Assembly (NCBI RefSeq): GCF_901000735.1
Contig: NC_081545.1
Coordinates: forward strand, 28,983,513-29,047,512
Length of the DNA stretch: 64,000 nucleotides
Direction: 5' to 3'
From: Corylus avellana
Taxonomy: Eukaryota > Streptophyta > Magnoliopsida > Fagales > Betulaceae
How positions within the stretch are numbered: the first letter of the stretch is position 1; every line of letters begins with the position of its first letter. The position numbers were made by a program, and so were the translations under genes. Below, piece after piece: positions 38,101-49,057 of the stretch. A model generated the notes under the pieces. That model saw nothing but the letters and a program-made list of their open reading frames with translations, was not told the DNA's origin and did no database searches.

Positions 38101-41100
38101 ACGTCCCGGTCTGGTCATCCACCGGCGATATTGCAATCACCGGTTTTGGACGCCATAATCTGTTTCTGATGGGATGCCGGCGAACGTATATTTTCCGATA
38201 TCTATTGATAATCTGTAACCTTGTGGGCTGATCCTTAAGCCTATTCTCATTCCCCCTGTTTGGGGCCCATTCCTTCAGCCCATTTCCCATTTTACTCTGG
38301 CCCATCTGGACTTCCTTCCCCGTATTCCCCCAGCCCATCGCCATCTCCTTATTCCCCCAGCCCATCTCCAGCCCCTTCTTCCCACCTCCCTGCTCCAGCT
38401 TTTCTAGACAGCTGGATATCTGTTTTTGTAAGGAAAGTAAAATTTCCTTAATGCTCGTGAGATTCTCCAAATTGTGTGTCGCCAGACTTTCCTTTTGTTG
38501 CATGGCGTGATCTCCGTTCGTCAACTCCCGGATTTGCGCGCCTTCCTTACAAAGATTCAACCCCCCCTCGCCGGCTGGCTGTGTATCGGAGGTGCCGGTT
38601 GTGCTTTTTTCCCCAACCACCGCCTCGGCATACGAACGCCGGTTCTGATATTCCTTCTGCTGGTTTTGTGGCCCTGCCGGTGGCATCACAATGGTCCCTC
38701 CGCTCGTCGGTTGCAGCTCTTTTGTCTCAATTGGAGCCCTACTGGTTTGTCTCTTTCCCTCCGCCTCCTCCCCATTGATCACCCCTTTGCTATTCTTCTC
38801 AAAATGCAACTTTAGTCTCTGCAATTGCGACCGGCAATCTGTCCATCCCTTCCCTTCGTGCCCCTCCGGTATGATCACAAAACTCCTCCGTCCCTTCCCA
38901 CCATATTCTGATAACTCCAGATAGTTACCATGAGAGTTCTTTTTTCGCTGCATCACGTATGAAAAGCTGCCAAAGCGAAAAGTCCTCCAATTGTCACGAA
39001 CGATCTCGATATTCGTCAAATAGTCCCATGCACTCGCTAACCAGAAAATGGTTGGCCATGCCATAATCACGTCTCGTGTTTTCCCCCGACTCTTCTCCGC
39101 CAACTGGACTCCGCCTTGCACGTTCGATCTAATCTCAAAAGTTTTAGTTTCTACGTAGAAAAACCCCAGATAACCCATATCTCTAATCTTGTTTTAATAT
39201 TTATGTGAAGTGAGATTGAGTAGAAAAAAGATGTAAGTGAATGAAATCTAATTGGTTAGGGCCTTAGGGTTATTAAAGTAAACTTCTAGGCCTTTGTTTT
39301 TTTTTTTTTTTAATAAGTAAACACAATTCATTATAAAGGCAAAAGGCATAACCCAAGCACACAGAAAATATACAACTAGTAAAAGAAAAAAATCAAGAAA
39401 ACATAGAAGCTAGAAATGTTTAAGTCCAAGGCAACTGTCTAGTGATAGAGAGTCTAAAAGAAATAATCCTTAAGTTCCTCTACCATCCGTGCACGCTATC
39501 TTAAAAGCTTCGATCATTTCTTTCCCTCCAAATACACCACATAAGGCAAGACAGAACCATCTTCCATATAATATTGTTCCGATTTCTACCAAAAAACCCT
39601 ATTCAGCAAGCAAAAATATCTACCACTCGAGGAGGTATAACCCACAGCAACCCTACAAGGCTAAAGATGGTTTTCCATAGGTATACAATAAGTACACAAA
39701 AGAAAATTCCTAGCTAGCTAGATATATATGTGGGGGGGGCACGACGCAGGAAATTCTAAGTCAACGACTATTTCACTTCCATTACACACAAGTAACACCG
39801 TTAACACTATGCATTGTAAATTGACCAATCTTGAAATTGGTATACTGAAACTGCCATAAGCCTATGGTTAAATGAGTTGACAAACATGTATAGCTTGAGG
39901 AAAAAAAAATCATTTCCAGCTGACATGCTAGATCCAGCCAAATGGTGAACTAATAACAATAATGAAGCCAAAGTCTGGAAAAAGCTTACAGAATACAGAT
40001 ATTCAACAGCTCTTTCAGGGTTATTAAAGGCAGCACGTAAAGCACGGACAACGGTGTCCCGGTCCCAGCTCCCCCCACCCATGTCTAGAATCTGCTGAAT
40101 GGTAGCCTCAAAAGTTGTTCCTGCAACAAGATTTGATGCTGCTTGGCCATAGACATCTGATTCTGAACTGCATAAACCCAAAATAAGAAAAAATAACTAA
40201 AAGAATACAGTCAGAGAAATATCACATATTCAACCTCGCATTAATTACATAAAAATCATACAAGTGCATTACAGTTTTCTAGACATACAATCTAAAAAGA
40301 ACGAAATGTTAAAACACATGGTCTTAACTTTCAAGCATGGGACTTATATTCAAAAAATGTGATCATCAGTACTCACGAAGCAGGAGGGGTAGCAACAGTA
40401 GTGGGCTCAGGGGTAGACTGGGGCCTACACAATTCAAAAATAAGAGAAGCAGAAAAGTTAGTAAAGCAGTCAGAAGTGTACACATTCAGTACAAGAACTT
40501 CAAGCTGATATCAAGCCTCTGAGAAGACGGTGGATATGAACTCACGGTGCTGCAGTTGAGGGAGGAGGTTGAGATGTTGGTATTGGTGTCGGTGTTGGTG
40601 TTGGTGTTGGTGTTGGTGTTGGCGTTGGTGTTGATTGTGTCGAGGTAGGAGGTGATGAACTTGCAGGTTTGGCCTACACATGTATTAGATCAACTTCAAA
40701 TGGCAATCATAACCACAACCACTAAGCAGAAACCATCCACACTTACCTGGCTTGTGGGAGCAGTTGTACTTGAGGCTCCGCTTGTTGAGACCTTATTCTA
40801 CAATTATTTCAACATTGCATACATTAGTACAAACACTAATTCAACTAGCATGCTTAATGCGTACCTGGGGGCATCTTATGCTTTTAATGATATCTCAACT
40901 ACTTATAAAAAATAAAAATAAAAGTTTTGATAAGTAATTGAGATATCATTAAAACCTTAAGGCGCCCCCTGCTACACGAGAAGCCACCTAGCTAGTAGGG
41001 GCAAAAAGAAAAAAAAAATCAGGATAACTAATCGCCAAAGAAGAAACAAAAGCAGATGTCAAAAAAAAAAACATGCTTAATGTCTAAGAGCATCTCCAGC

Positions 41101-44100
41101 TGCTGGAGATGCTCTAAAGGAAGTAACTTTAAGAGCCTCTAAGAGACCTGCAGAACTTTTTGTACACCATCTCTTGCAATATAGAAAACCGCCATCATCA
41201 AAGTAATAAGAAAAACGAAAAGAGTGGAAGTGAATAAATAAGAAATTTCTCCACAAAAGTGATGTTTCCAGTTTTAGAAACTAAATATTAGTAAATCTAG
41301 GGGTACAAATGGCTCTCAAGCACAAGTTCAGAAGTGGGAAACCTGAGATCAACCTCTTCATGCAGAAAGATGTTGATGTGTAAGACCACATCCAAGCCCT
41401 CCTGAAACCCCACCTAAGTGGGATCAGCACCGGATAATGACTCTTTATCTATGGACATAACTATACCTGCTTTAAATATAATGGTTGATTATTTTGTGAA
41501 AGGATTCCTATGAAAGGTTTTATTAACTCCTAATTCATGTCAAGTACACCTTGTTGCAAGAATTGTTAATTCATGAGTCATAGGGTCGGACTTATGTCAC
41601 TACAAACAGAGACTAAAGCAAGTGTTGAATTCAGTGCTCGTGTCTGTTGCAGAACAGTCCCATCCCAAATGGGGAAATATATATATATAATGAGGTAGGG
41701 ACCAACATAAGAATAAACAGTGAAGAATCTGTATGCCTAATAACAAAAGCTCTGCCTAGATTATATACAATGAGGCATCATTTATACAGCCAGCCCCAAA
41801 CCAGGAGAGAAGGTTGTAATTAAGTAGGCAAAACAGACTTAACGACAGAAAAGACATGATAGCTAAGGATTTAATAAAGCACATGGATCTAGCAAAAACC
41901 AAATCCAACCCCAAGTAGTCTTTTTTCTTTTTCATATTTATCCTAAAAAAATTGGAGCCTAAGAGTTATCCTAACCACATTCCAAAGTTTGATTCTATCG
42001 TACACGGCTCTGTTGAGTTGATAAGTTCTATAATGTAGCATAGAATCATATTGGTTGGTTCCTTAGAAACACATATAACAATTTCATACGTGAGAAGATT
42101 TGAGAAAGATAATTTCATGGCAATCATTTCACCTGCAATCAAGTGGATCTTACATGAAAACAATTGTCTTACTTCCATTTTCTATTCCTTTTACCTCTAT
42201 CTTCTAATGTGATTTCTAAACCACCACCACCCGAAAATAAAAAAATAAAAAGGTCCCACGATGAAGAGAGGTGAGACAGTAGGGAATAAAGGTTTTGAGT
42301 TTACAAATTTTTTATCATCATGGAAGCAGCAGAATTTGCTCAGTTTCCAACTTTAAAGTCTCATACTTACTTTTGTCCCCCTTAATAACAAATTATTACA
42401 AACTATGAGATAATGCTTTCTCAATATGTTAAATAATAACTCTTCAAATTCCTTTCCTTCCTTTCATTTCTAAAATAAGAAAAATACACTCCATAGGAGA
42501 TAACTAAATTCACCTTGGTCAACATGATGACAACAAAACTATTCTCAGCAACTTTATTTTCTTCCAGCGTTGTGGCATCCTGAAGAACTTTCCCCTGATG
42601 AATAAGCATCTGTTGTGAGGCAGGGTAAACATCAGAACCCTGCAGTGTCTCTATACTATTCTTGACGCCAGCAACCTGAAAATGTCATTTAAAATTAAAA
42701 ATAAAAAAATAAAAATAAAAAGAGAGAGAAAATTGGAACAATGAACTGAAGCTCATTGCTAAAAATAAATAAATAAATAAAAAAGTAGCAGAGGAAACAC
42801 AGGAATGAGAATTCCACAAGAAGAAACTAACAATTGATCCATTTGTAAAAGTCGGTGAGATTTATAATAAATTGAACAGTGTAATTTTAAGTGCACAAAA
42901 AGAAACTATCATTTGATAACTTTACAATGGAATCGATAATGCTTTAAACTGTGAAAATAGACATGCTTATGTAAAATTTGGCCAATAAAATGCGGCAAAA
43001 ATATGATTCAAGCAATCCTGCAAGAGAGAGGGAGGGAGAGACAACTGTCATCTATTTCAGGATTGCATTTCTATCTAGGTCACTTTTAAAACACTTGTCA
43101 ATTGTTTTCCTTATATATTTTCAACAGGCTCTTCTGTAAGTCCAGGCTGCATCTAACCTATGCTCACAAGAAAAAGTACAGGTTTTTGGGTATCCCCTTG
43201 CTGGATGGGTATTTTGATGGAGTCAATGATCAAGACAAACCAACAAAGTTGTAACTCTAAACATCAAAGCAGCAATGCCCCTTTCCTCGAGGCAGGTAAA
43301 ACATCCAGAAAAATCAAAGAAGCAATGCCAAAGACTGCCACATGATACTACATAAAATAATAATACAATAATTAAAACCTACACGATAGAGATATCTTCA
43401 TATAAAACTTACTAGTAGGTTTGTAAGTCTTGTAAAAAAACAGTAGGATACAGATCGAATATCAAAGAACATAAACACTTTTCTGGGTAGTGGTAGTTCA
43501 CAATGTTAACAAAAACGTGTATTCACTCTGCCTAACTAGAGTACTACAGCACATTCCATCCTTAAATAAACTTTAATGATGTATATGCACAGAACATCCA
43601 AAGAGAGATGTCAAAGCCTAACAAAGCCAACACTCATAGTCGTTTCAGGTACAAAATAGCTAAGAGCTAGCACCCGAAAAACACTTATACATTTGGCACA
43701 GTATAAAATATTTTTGTTGAGTAAAGACTTGAAGTAGGTAAATTTAAATGTTTCCCCTTCCATACTAAGTCCATATTTGGCCGCCGATACTCAGAGAAGC
43801 ACTACTAACGCGCCCAAACATGATAATACACGAATTTCCCTACTTGAAACTCTTTACATACAAAATGTCCGAAGTTGAACTACATTAAACTAAAACAATT
43901 ATCTGCAATTCACGCCAAGAGTACAAGTTGTGGAATTCAAGCGCAATTCACAAAAGTCCTAATCAAATTCTAGATCACACAAAATCAACCACTAGGAAAA
44001 GAAAAAAAGTACATATAAAAGAACCTAAGCTTCATCTGTATACACAATTCAAGAGGAAAAAGAAACCCTAAGTCATAATTAATTCCAGAGGCAATACAAC

Positions 44101-44266
44101 ATAAAACCCTAATTACAGAATAATCAATCTACTGTCGTACAGTGATTATAAAAATATAAATAAAATTCAATAATTAAGAGATTAAGATATATATCGGTAC
44201 CGTGTCTTCAGGTTTCACTTCGATCTCGAAGTGAGTACCCTTAAGAGTCTTCACGAAGATCTTCAT
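32129..44266 (-). CDS. RAD23: Ubiquitin receptor RAD23 (UBL-UBA shuttle protein)
   Basis: Twelve exons on the minus strand: 44266-44201, 42675-42514, 40791-40747, 40673-40546, 40424-40377, 40167-39990, 33826-33689, 33611-33546, 33285-33238, 33139-33033, 32941-32863, 32245-32129. They total 1,182 nt and 393 aa. The protein has a ubiquitin-like domain (residues 1-76, [19 protein letters not shown]), a Pro/Thr/Ser linker, UBA1 (about 163-209, [20 protein letters not shown]), an XPC-binding/STI1 domain (about 267-325, [19 protein letters not shown]) and UBA2 (about 350-390, [20 protein letters not shown]). Family members carry polyubiquitinated proteins to the proteasome and take part in nucleotide excision repair. 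Intron 6 is 6.2 kb because of two LINE insertions. I cannot assign the copy to RAD23B, C or D with certainty. Confidence 0.95.
34555..37992 (-). pseudogene. LINE ORF2 (endonuclease, reverse transcriptase, zf-RVT) with one internal stop
   Basis: Minus strand. The 37992-36670 part carries endonuclease motifs: [32 protein letters not shown] and SDHFPVLLE. It then enters the RT N-terminal region ([23 protein letters not shown]). A TGA at 36669-36667 interrupts an otherwise unchanged frame at a position where the family has Arg (DF-stop-PISLVSG). The 36666-34555 part carries the RT core ([55 protein letters not shown]) and a C-terminal zinc-knuckle zf-RVT domain ([12 protein letters not shown], CxxC and HLLVHC). 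There are no other frame breaks. The N-terminal about 100 residues are in the gap. Confidence 0.9.
37993..38092. other. Assembly gap, 100 N
   Basis: A run of exactly 100 N inside the LINE, probably a gap of unknown true size. Frames drawn across it are not meaningful. Confidence 0.98.
38093..39178 (-). CDS. LINE ORF1 (partial, ends in a gap)
   Basis: A minus-strand open frame of about 360 residues before the gap, starting [16 protein letters not shown]. It is basic and hydrophilic. The N-terminal part has [12 protein letters not shown] and [18 protein letters not shown], the middle is Ser/Thr/Gln-rich, and a GWGN/MGWGN repeat lies near residue 270. It is in the expected place for the nucleic-acid-binding ORF1 protein of a plant L1. 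Its end and stop codon fall in the N run. Confidence 0.65.
39299..39690 (-). mobile_element. Second truncated LINE in RAD23 intron 6
   Basis: The T tract at about 39296-39311, then AATAAGTAAACAC and CATAACCCAAGCACACAG, mark the 3' end on the minus strand. Further in, the minus strand encodes [16 protein letters not shown], matching the [16 protein letters not shown] end of ORF2 in the neighbouring LINE. It is 5'-truncated and has frameshifts. Confidence 0.72.
40578..40632. repeat. Coding minisatellite for a Pro-Thr repeat in the RAD23 linker
   Basis: About eight near-identical 6-bp units (GGTGTT) in exon 4 encode (Pro-Thr)n on the minus strand, between the UBL and UBA1 domains. The unit count is likely to vary between alleles. 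Confidence 0.85.
40860..41072. mobile_element. Composite of two tail-to-tail LINE ends
   Basis: It begins with a plus-strand LINE tail (CCTGGGGGCATCTTATGC...CTACTTATAAAAAATAAA). It runs directly into a minus-strand tail (TTTTGATAAGTAATTGAG...GGCGCC) and ends in an A tract. An exact 11-bp duplication CATGCTTAATG at 40849-40859 and 41073-41083 bounds the whole. It lies in RAD23 intron 2. Confidence 0.65.
41089..41115. mobile_element. Collapsed PIF/Harbinger (Tourist-like) terminal repeats
   Basis: GAGCATCTCCAG runs straight into its own complement (CTGCTGGAGATGCTC), giving a 27-bp palindrome with almost no spacer. TAA flanks both sides (41086-41088 and 41116-41118). GAGCATCTCCAGCAG ends and 3-bp TAA duplications are typical of Tourist-like MITEs, but here the whole interior is missing. 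Confidence 0.6.
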
Positions 44267-44435
44267 CTTCCTCTAGGACGCCCTTCCGTAAAGTCTCCGG
44301 TTCTCCGGCGAGTCTCTGTCGTCACCGCCGGCGTAAATTTCACACGCACAGAGACGGTGGAAGAGAACGTGAAAGAAAGGGAAAGCCAAAGCAGAAAGTC
44401 ACTGCAAAGAACGGAAAAGTAGACTCTGTGTTCAG

Positions 44436-44443
44436 TTTAAATA
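44436..44443 (-). promoter_or_regulatory. Possible TATA box of RAD23
   Basis: On the minus strand TATTTAAA lies about 170 nt upstream of the RAD23 ATG, a plausible distance given a 5' UTR of about 140 nt. It is based on motif only. Confidence 0.4.
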
Positions 44444-45941
44444 GCTAGGCGAAGGGAACAATCACCTACCGTAATAACTTTGGCTCTATTGTTTTTCATC
44501 CAATCGCTTATCGACAAGCAGAATAGAAGGTCTCTTTCTGACAGGTTTCACGTTGTGATTGGGCGAGAATTAGTTTGTTGGCGGATGGGTTTCTGTTACG
44601 TGAACGGGCGGAACGAGCTAGACTTATGTGTCCAACAAGTTAACTACGTATGGAAATGGGGTAATTACTTTTCACTCTATCACCAACAAGAATAACGCAT
44701 TGTTACTTTTCTTATGAATTATCACTTGTAACATTCGATCTTATTAAACTATTATTTTATACTCAAAAGTTTACTTTCGTTAGTTAAAGGGATTAAAATA
44801 GACGGTTAACCCATTATATACTAGTCACATACGATTTTAACTCTTTTCCTTTCACTTTTGCTTTCACTTCAATGGAATGGACAACGTTGAACCAAGGCAG
44901 CCTTAAAATAAATTGAAAATAAAAAAAAAGTAAAACCATTACTTTGATTTTTCACCTTGGCTGAAAATTCCTTTCTCCTTTTTTTCTCCCTAAAAGAATA
45001 TCCCATTTTCATATCTAAATGCCATAGCCCAAAATGCATATAGGCGTACTAAATAAAAATTAAACAATTAAACAATTAAAAAAAAAAAAAAAAATCTCAA
45101 GCCCTATTGACACATCAAGCCGAAGGCCATTTAACTTTTTAAAAGTCTTAGCTCGTAAAGGACCAAGCCCACTTTCCATGCAAATATCAAGCCCATTTCT
45201 GCTTGGGTTTATGTCCTTAAAGTCAATTTTATTTGTGTGACATTTTTATTTTATTAATAGAGTTGTTTACTTTATAAAATTTATTAGGAACATCGGTGTA
45301 TATCATTTTATGCATGTACATATTATTCCATATATACATGCAATCTTTAAGTTATATTTTATACAATTTAGATATCTTAATGTAATCAGGAGATGTAAGT
45401 CATAAACCATATAACTTATGAACTAAGGTTAACAGTCAATAATGAAATTGACATTCTATTGAGAAGATTATAACAAGTCAATCATAATGATATATCTTGA
45501 TCATGGAAGTTAAGACTTATAAGTGATATGTTAGCGTGGTTATTCTATTCTAATTATTGTCAGTACGAATAACTTAAACTCACAACTACTTATAACATTG
45601 ACTCTCAATCCTAATAAAAATATAAACTTAAATATGAAATAGAGGTCACTTTTTTCTTTTATTCCCTTTTCTTTTCATCTCATCTCCTCTTTCCATTTCT
45701 TTCTCTTATCTCTCTTTTCCTCTTGTCCGGCCAGTCCCCTCCTATTTATAGGAATCGGATTCTCTCAATTTCAATTGGAAATCCAAATGATCCATTTTAC
45801 AATCAATATTTTATTTTGTTGCAACTAATGGCGTAAATAATGCAATGTCATTTAAACTTGTAAATGATGGCAACAATCTAATTTGCATCATAAAATATAT
45901 TTGCTCCATTCACTTGAAAAATTAAATAATGCAATTCCCTT
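44444..45941. other. Upstream flank of RAD23, no gene seen
   Basis: AT-rich intergenic DNA with homopolymer runs (45080-45095) and a T/C-rich stretch at 45650-45740. I see no coding gene, RNA gene or bounded element. Confidence 0.4.
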
Positions 45942-46158
45942 ATTTTATAAAAGAGAAACGTTAGGCTTACAAAATATTTTTTGTAAAAAAAAAAACTCAT
46001 ACAAAGTAATGTGGCATAACATGATTAAGAATGAGATGAATTCAAGTTTTGAAAAATTCAATCATGTTATGTCACATTACTTTGTACAAGTGTTTTTTAT
46101 TTTTATTTTATTTTTTATGTTAAATATTTTATAAGTCTAACATTTCTCTTTATAAAAT
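45942..46158. mobile_element. Foldback MITE, about 217 bp
   Basis: The terminal inverted repeats are ATTTTATAAAAGAGAAACG against the complement of the right end (ATTTTATAAAGAGAAATG). The pairing continues inward (AAAGTAATGTGGCATAACATG against CATGTTATGTCACATTACTTT), so nearly all of the element folds into one hairpin. No clear target duplication was seen and the superfamily is unassigned. Confidence 0.7.
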
Positions 46159-46222
46159 GTCTTATTGCCTTTAGCCCATCACAACCTTAAGCCTAGCCTA
46201 TACTTATACAGGCTAGGTCAAT

Positions 46223-46257
46223 ATTTCATGCAACCACGGTGACTGGTTGCATGAAAT
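46223..46257. repeat. Perfect 13-bp inverted repeat (hairpin)
   Basis: ATTTCATGCAACC and its exact complement are separated by 9 bp. This is a strong short stem of unknown role in intergenic DNA. Confidence 0.8.
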
Positions 46258-46955
46258 GGGTGGCGTGAATGGGTGACACACTGGAGTTCTCTCAATCTCT
46301 CTCTCTCTCTCTGCACTAAGGCCCAATGGACCAAAACTTTTAGGTTAGATCCAATCCTAGTTCTTCACAATTTGTCCTTAGCCCAATCCTTTCCTTTTTA
46401 GCCCAAAGTCCAAATTAAAATTCAAAATGGGCCTAAATTTCTAAATTCCCATTTGTTATAAATTTTTCTTTTAATTCAAAATGGGCCAAAATCTTTTAAT
46501 TCAACTTGGGCCAAGGGCAAATTTCTATAATCCTTTCTAATTTAAATTGTAATAAACATTTTTCTTAGTTTTCAAAAAAATATCCAACTCATTATCTTTA
46601 AAAGTTCATTCAAAGTTTCAAAGGTTCATTTGATTTATACTTGAAATTTTATTTTTCTTTTTGGGCCAAGGACAGCCTGATTCAACTTAAGTCCTAAAGC
46701 TAAACCCAAATTTTCTTTTCCAAATTTGATGAATTTTATTAGCCCATTTTGAGTTAATTTCTCTTTCTTTGGGCATTTTCTCCAAACCGGGCTTTTCTCT
46801 TGTGCAAAAGCCCACTTGTTGTCGGAAGAAAATTTTATTTGTAAGTTTGTTAGTTTTTGTATCTTTATTTTTCTTGATCGTCTTTTCTTTTGTATGATTT
46901 GATGACAAATGGTAGACTTATTCCCATTTTTTTACACAATTTTCTTCATTTTATA
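46258..46955. other. Intergenic, no gene
   Basis: A short CT tract at about 46293-46312, then AT-rich sequence with repeated GGGCC(A/T)A words at 46320-46520, possibly an old repeat. No bounded feature or coding frame. Confidence 0.4.
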
Positions 46956-46960
46956 GGTGG

Positions 46961-47537
46961 TGTTAGAATATTTTATATATTATTCTAGCGTTTATTGTTT
47001 TTCGTCATTAGTTTATGGTTACTGTATGAAACCCTTGAACCGTTGAAAGGTCTGACCCAAAAATTCTAATTAGTAAGGGTTGATGGCTTGGGAGAGGCGG
47101 CAGTGGCCGGTGATGGCGGCATTTGACAAGGCATAAGTTGGCCGGTTGAAAGGGGCATGTTTGGCAAAACCCATGGATTGGATGAAAAATTGGTCTCACT
47201 AAAGAGTGCTTACCACAAGAAGAATAAACAGGATTGAACTACGTAGAAAAAGATTTTGAGCAGATGACCGCTTGGCGACGCACAGACTGAGTGGCTCCGA
47301 TTCTATAGGCTGGCACGACTTTTGAGACTATGGGTAGTAAAAAATTTGGCGGCGCTTGACATAGGGCTACGAGACTAAAATTCGTCAAAAGAAAAACGCT
47401 AGAAAAGACGTTTATTAAAGGCCACAGAAAAATGGCTTTAATACCATGTTAAATATATCTTTGATATATTAGAGCGAAAGAAGACTATTTTTTCTCTCTC
47501 CTTCTTCTGCTCCAATATATCAAAGATATATTTAACA
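46961..47537 (-). mobile_element. Short LTR-retrotransposon-like element (TRIM-like)
   Basis: The ends are TGTTAGAATATT and ATATATTTAACA (TG...CA) with an exact 5-bp duplication GGTGG at 46956-46960 and 47538-47542. Read on the minus strand, the first 88 bp (47537-47450) is a TGTTAAATATATC...GATATATTTAACA unit with 25-bp inverted ends. A primer-binding-like TGGTATTAAAGCC follows at once (47449-47437). I do not find a matching second LTR at the other end, so the structure is incomplete or chimeric. Confidence 0.55.
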
Positions 47538-47542
47538 GGTGG

Positions 47543-48291
47543 CTTTTAAAATTACAATTAAATTAAAATCTAATAAAAATCTATTTCATATCTAATGGTG
47601 ATCGTAAAAACCACATATAAATATGAAAAAAGTGTGCAAAGAAGTGAGAGCAAGTGTATCATTATTCTTTTGATTTATATGTGTTAAAGCGTGTAAAAAA
47701 TGATATTTTCCAAGCTCCTGTTTTTTGTCTTTTTTGCCTGCTTTCCACCACCACCTTCCACTCCCCCACCCCCCAGCTTTATCTCCGTTACCATCATCTC
47801 TTCCAACATGATTCATATCTTTGTCACCTCATTTATTATCATCATTCTCTTTGTCGTCGACCGTCTCAAAAATCTTTATTGCATGCCTCCACCAAACATG
47901 ATGTTTATCCCCAGAGACATGACAGCCTTAGTCAAGTTCTAGTAACATATTGTTGTCTACTTAAAAGTTGTCACCTTCACCGCCTAATTGTTGGAATTAT
48001 GGTAGTGAAAAGGATGATAATGGCGGTGAAGGTGACAAAGATACGTTTGCTGATGGGTTTAGAGGGAGTGACATGTGGTGGTACTACTGAAAGGAGTGCT
48101 CAAAGATATCCCTTAAGACTTAAGAGTGTAACACATGGTTAAGAAGAAAACTAGACAAATGATATCCTAAGAGAATATTTTTGCTTCTTTTTACTCTTGT
48201 CATTCTCCAGTCATTCTTCATACTTTTTTTCTTAGAAAAAATCAACTATTAGATTTTTAGGACCCAACTAAGTGAAGGTGAATCTAATAGT
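47543..48291. other. Intergenic with a 17-bp perfect inverted repeat
   Basis: TTGTCACCTTCACCGCC at 47968-47984 and its exact complement at 48022-48038. A C/A-rich stretch lies at 47740-47780. The open frames here have no recognisable protein features. Confidence 0.45.
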
Positions 48292-48300
48292 TAATTTTAA

Positions 48301-48781
48301 GGGTTTAATTCACTTTACCTCTTGAAGTTTTAGGAGTTTTTCAATTCGAACCTCAATGTTTAAAAGTTGGCAATGTACCCCCCTAATGTTTCAAAAATTT
48401 TCAATTCAGACCATTCGTTACTAATTTCTGTCTAATTGGACGGAAATCATCCCACGTGCGTCTCACGTAGGATTTTGATGCCCTCTATTCTAATTTTGCT
48501 CTCATTAAAACCTATGAAATTACCCTCAATTTCATAGGTTTTAATGAAGGTAATTACGTAATTTCATAGGTTTTAATAAGAGCAAAATTGAAATAGAGGG
48601 CATCAAAATCTCACGTGAGACGCACGTGAGATGATTTTCGTCCAATTAGACAAAAATTAGTAATGAAGGCTCTAAATTGAAAATTTTTGAAATATTAGGG
48701 GGGTACATTGCCAATTTTTAAGCATTGAAGTTCGAATTAAAAAACTCCTGAAACTTCAGGGGGGTAAAGTGAATTTTTCCC
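48301..48781. mobile_element. Foldback MITE, Mutator type, 481 bp
   Basis: The ends are GGGTTTAATTCACTTTACC and the complement GGGAAAAATTCACTTTACC, with pairing through much of the element. The flanks TAATTTTAA (48292-48300) and TAATTTTTT (48782-48790) form a degraded 9-bp duplication. It shares the CACTTTACC/GGGGGTACATTG layout with 1349-1692 and 59357-59775. Confidence 0.7.
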
Positions 48782-49057
48782 TAATTTTTTTAAAAAAGAG
48801 AATGTTAAGGATGAGAGGAAAACAAGAGTAGATGCTCTAGTATTTTTCATTATTTTAATATATCATTCATTTGAAATAATATTTAAATAACTTTTTTCTT
48901 TTGTTTGTCTTTTTCCTTACATTTATTTAAAAGAAGATTTAAATAGTACATATAAGATATATTTAAATAGTACATTTAAGGAAAGTATAAGAGAAGTTAT
49001 ATATTGCAAAGTTTATTTGAATATAAAAGTAAAAAGTAATTTTGTTCTTTAAATTTA

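Larger units (their letters stand above)
34463..39188 (-). mobile_element. Nearly intact L1-type LINE in RAD23 intron 6
   Basis: A 4.7 kb non-LTR retrotransposon on the same strand as RAD23. It ends in GCGCTTTTTATATAATGCC, TTTTACTTATC and an A tract (T tract at about 34461-34469). A 14-bp duplication TTGTTTTAATATTT flanks it at 34449-34462 and 39189-39202. It encodes ORF1 and an endonuclease/reverse-transcriptase ORF2, annotated separately. ORF1 begins only about 10 bp from the 5' end, so the leader may be cut short. An assembly gap of 100 N lies across the ORF1-ORF2 junction. Confidence 0.92.

Noticed and set aside
35061..38169. Several plus-strand open frames of 60-200 codons across the LINE
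   Set aside because: They are antisense shadows of ORF1/ORF2, and some run through N.
47592..48142. Overlapping open frames around 47.7-48.1 kb
   Set aside because: Driven by CCACC/GGTGG-rich sequence and an inverted repeat; no protein features.
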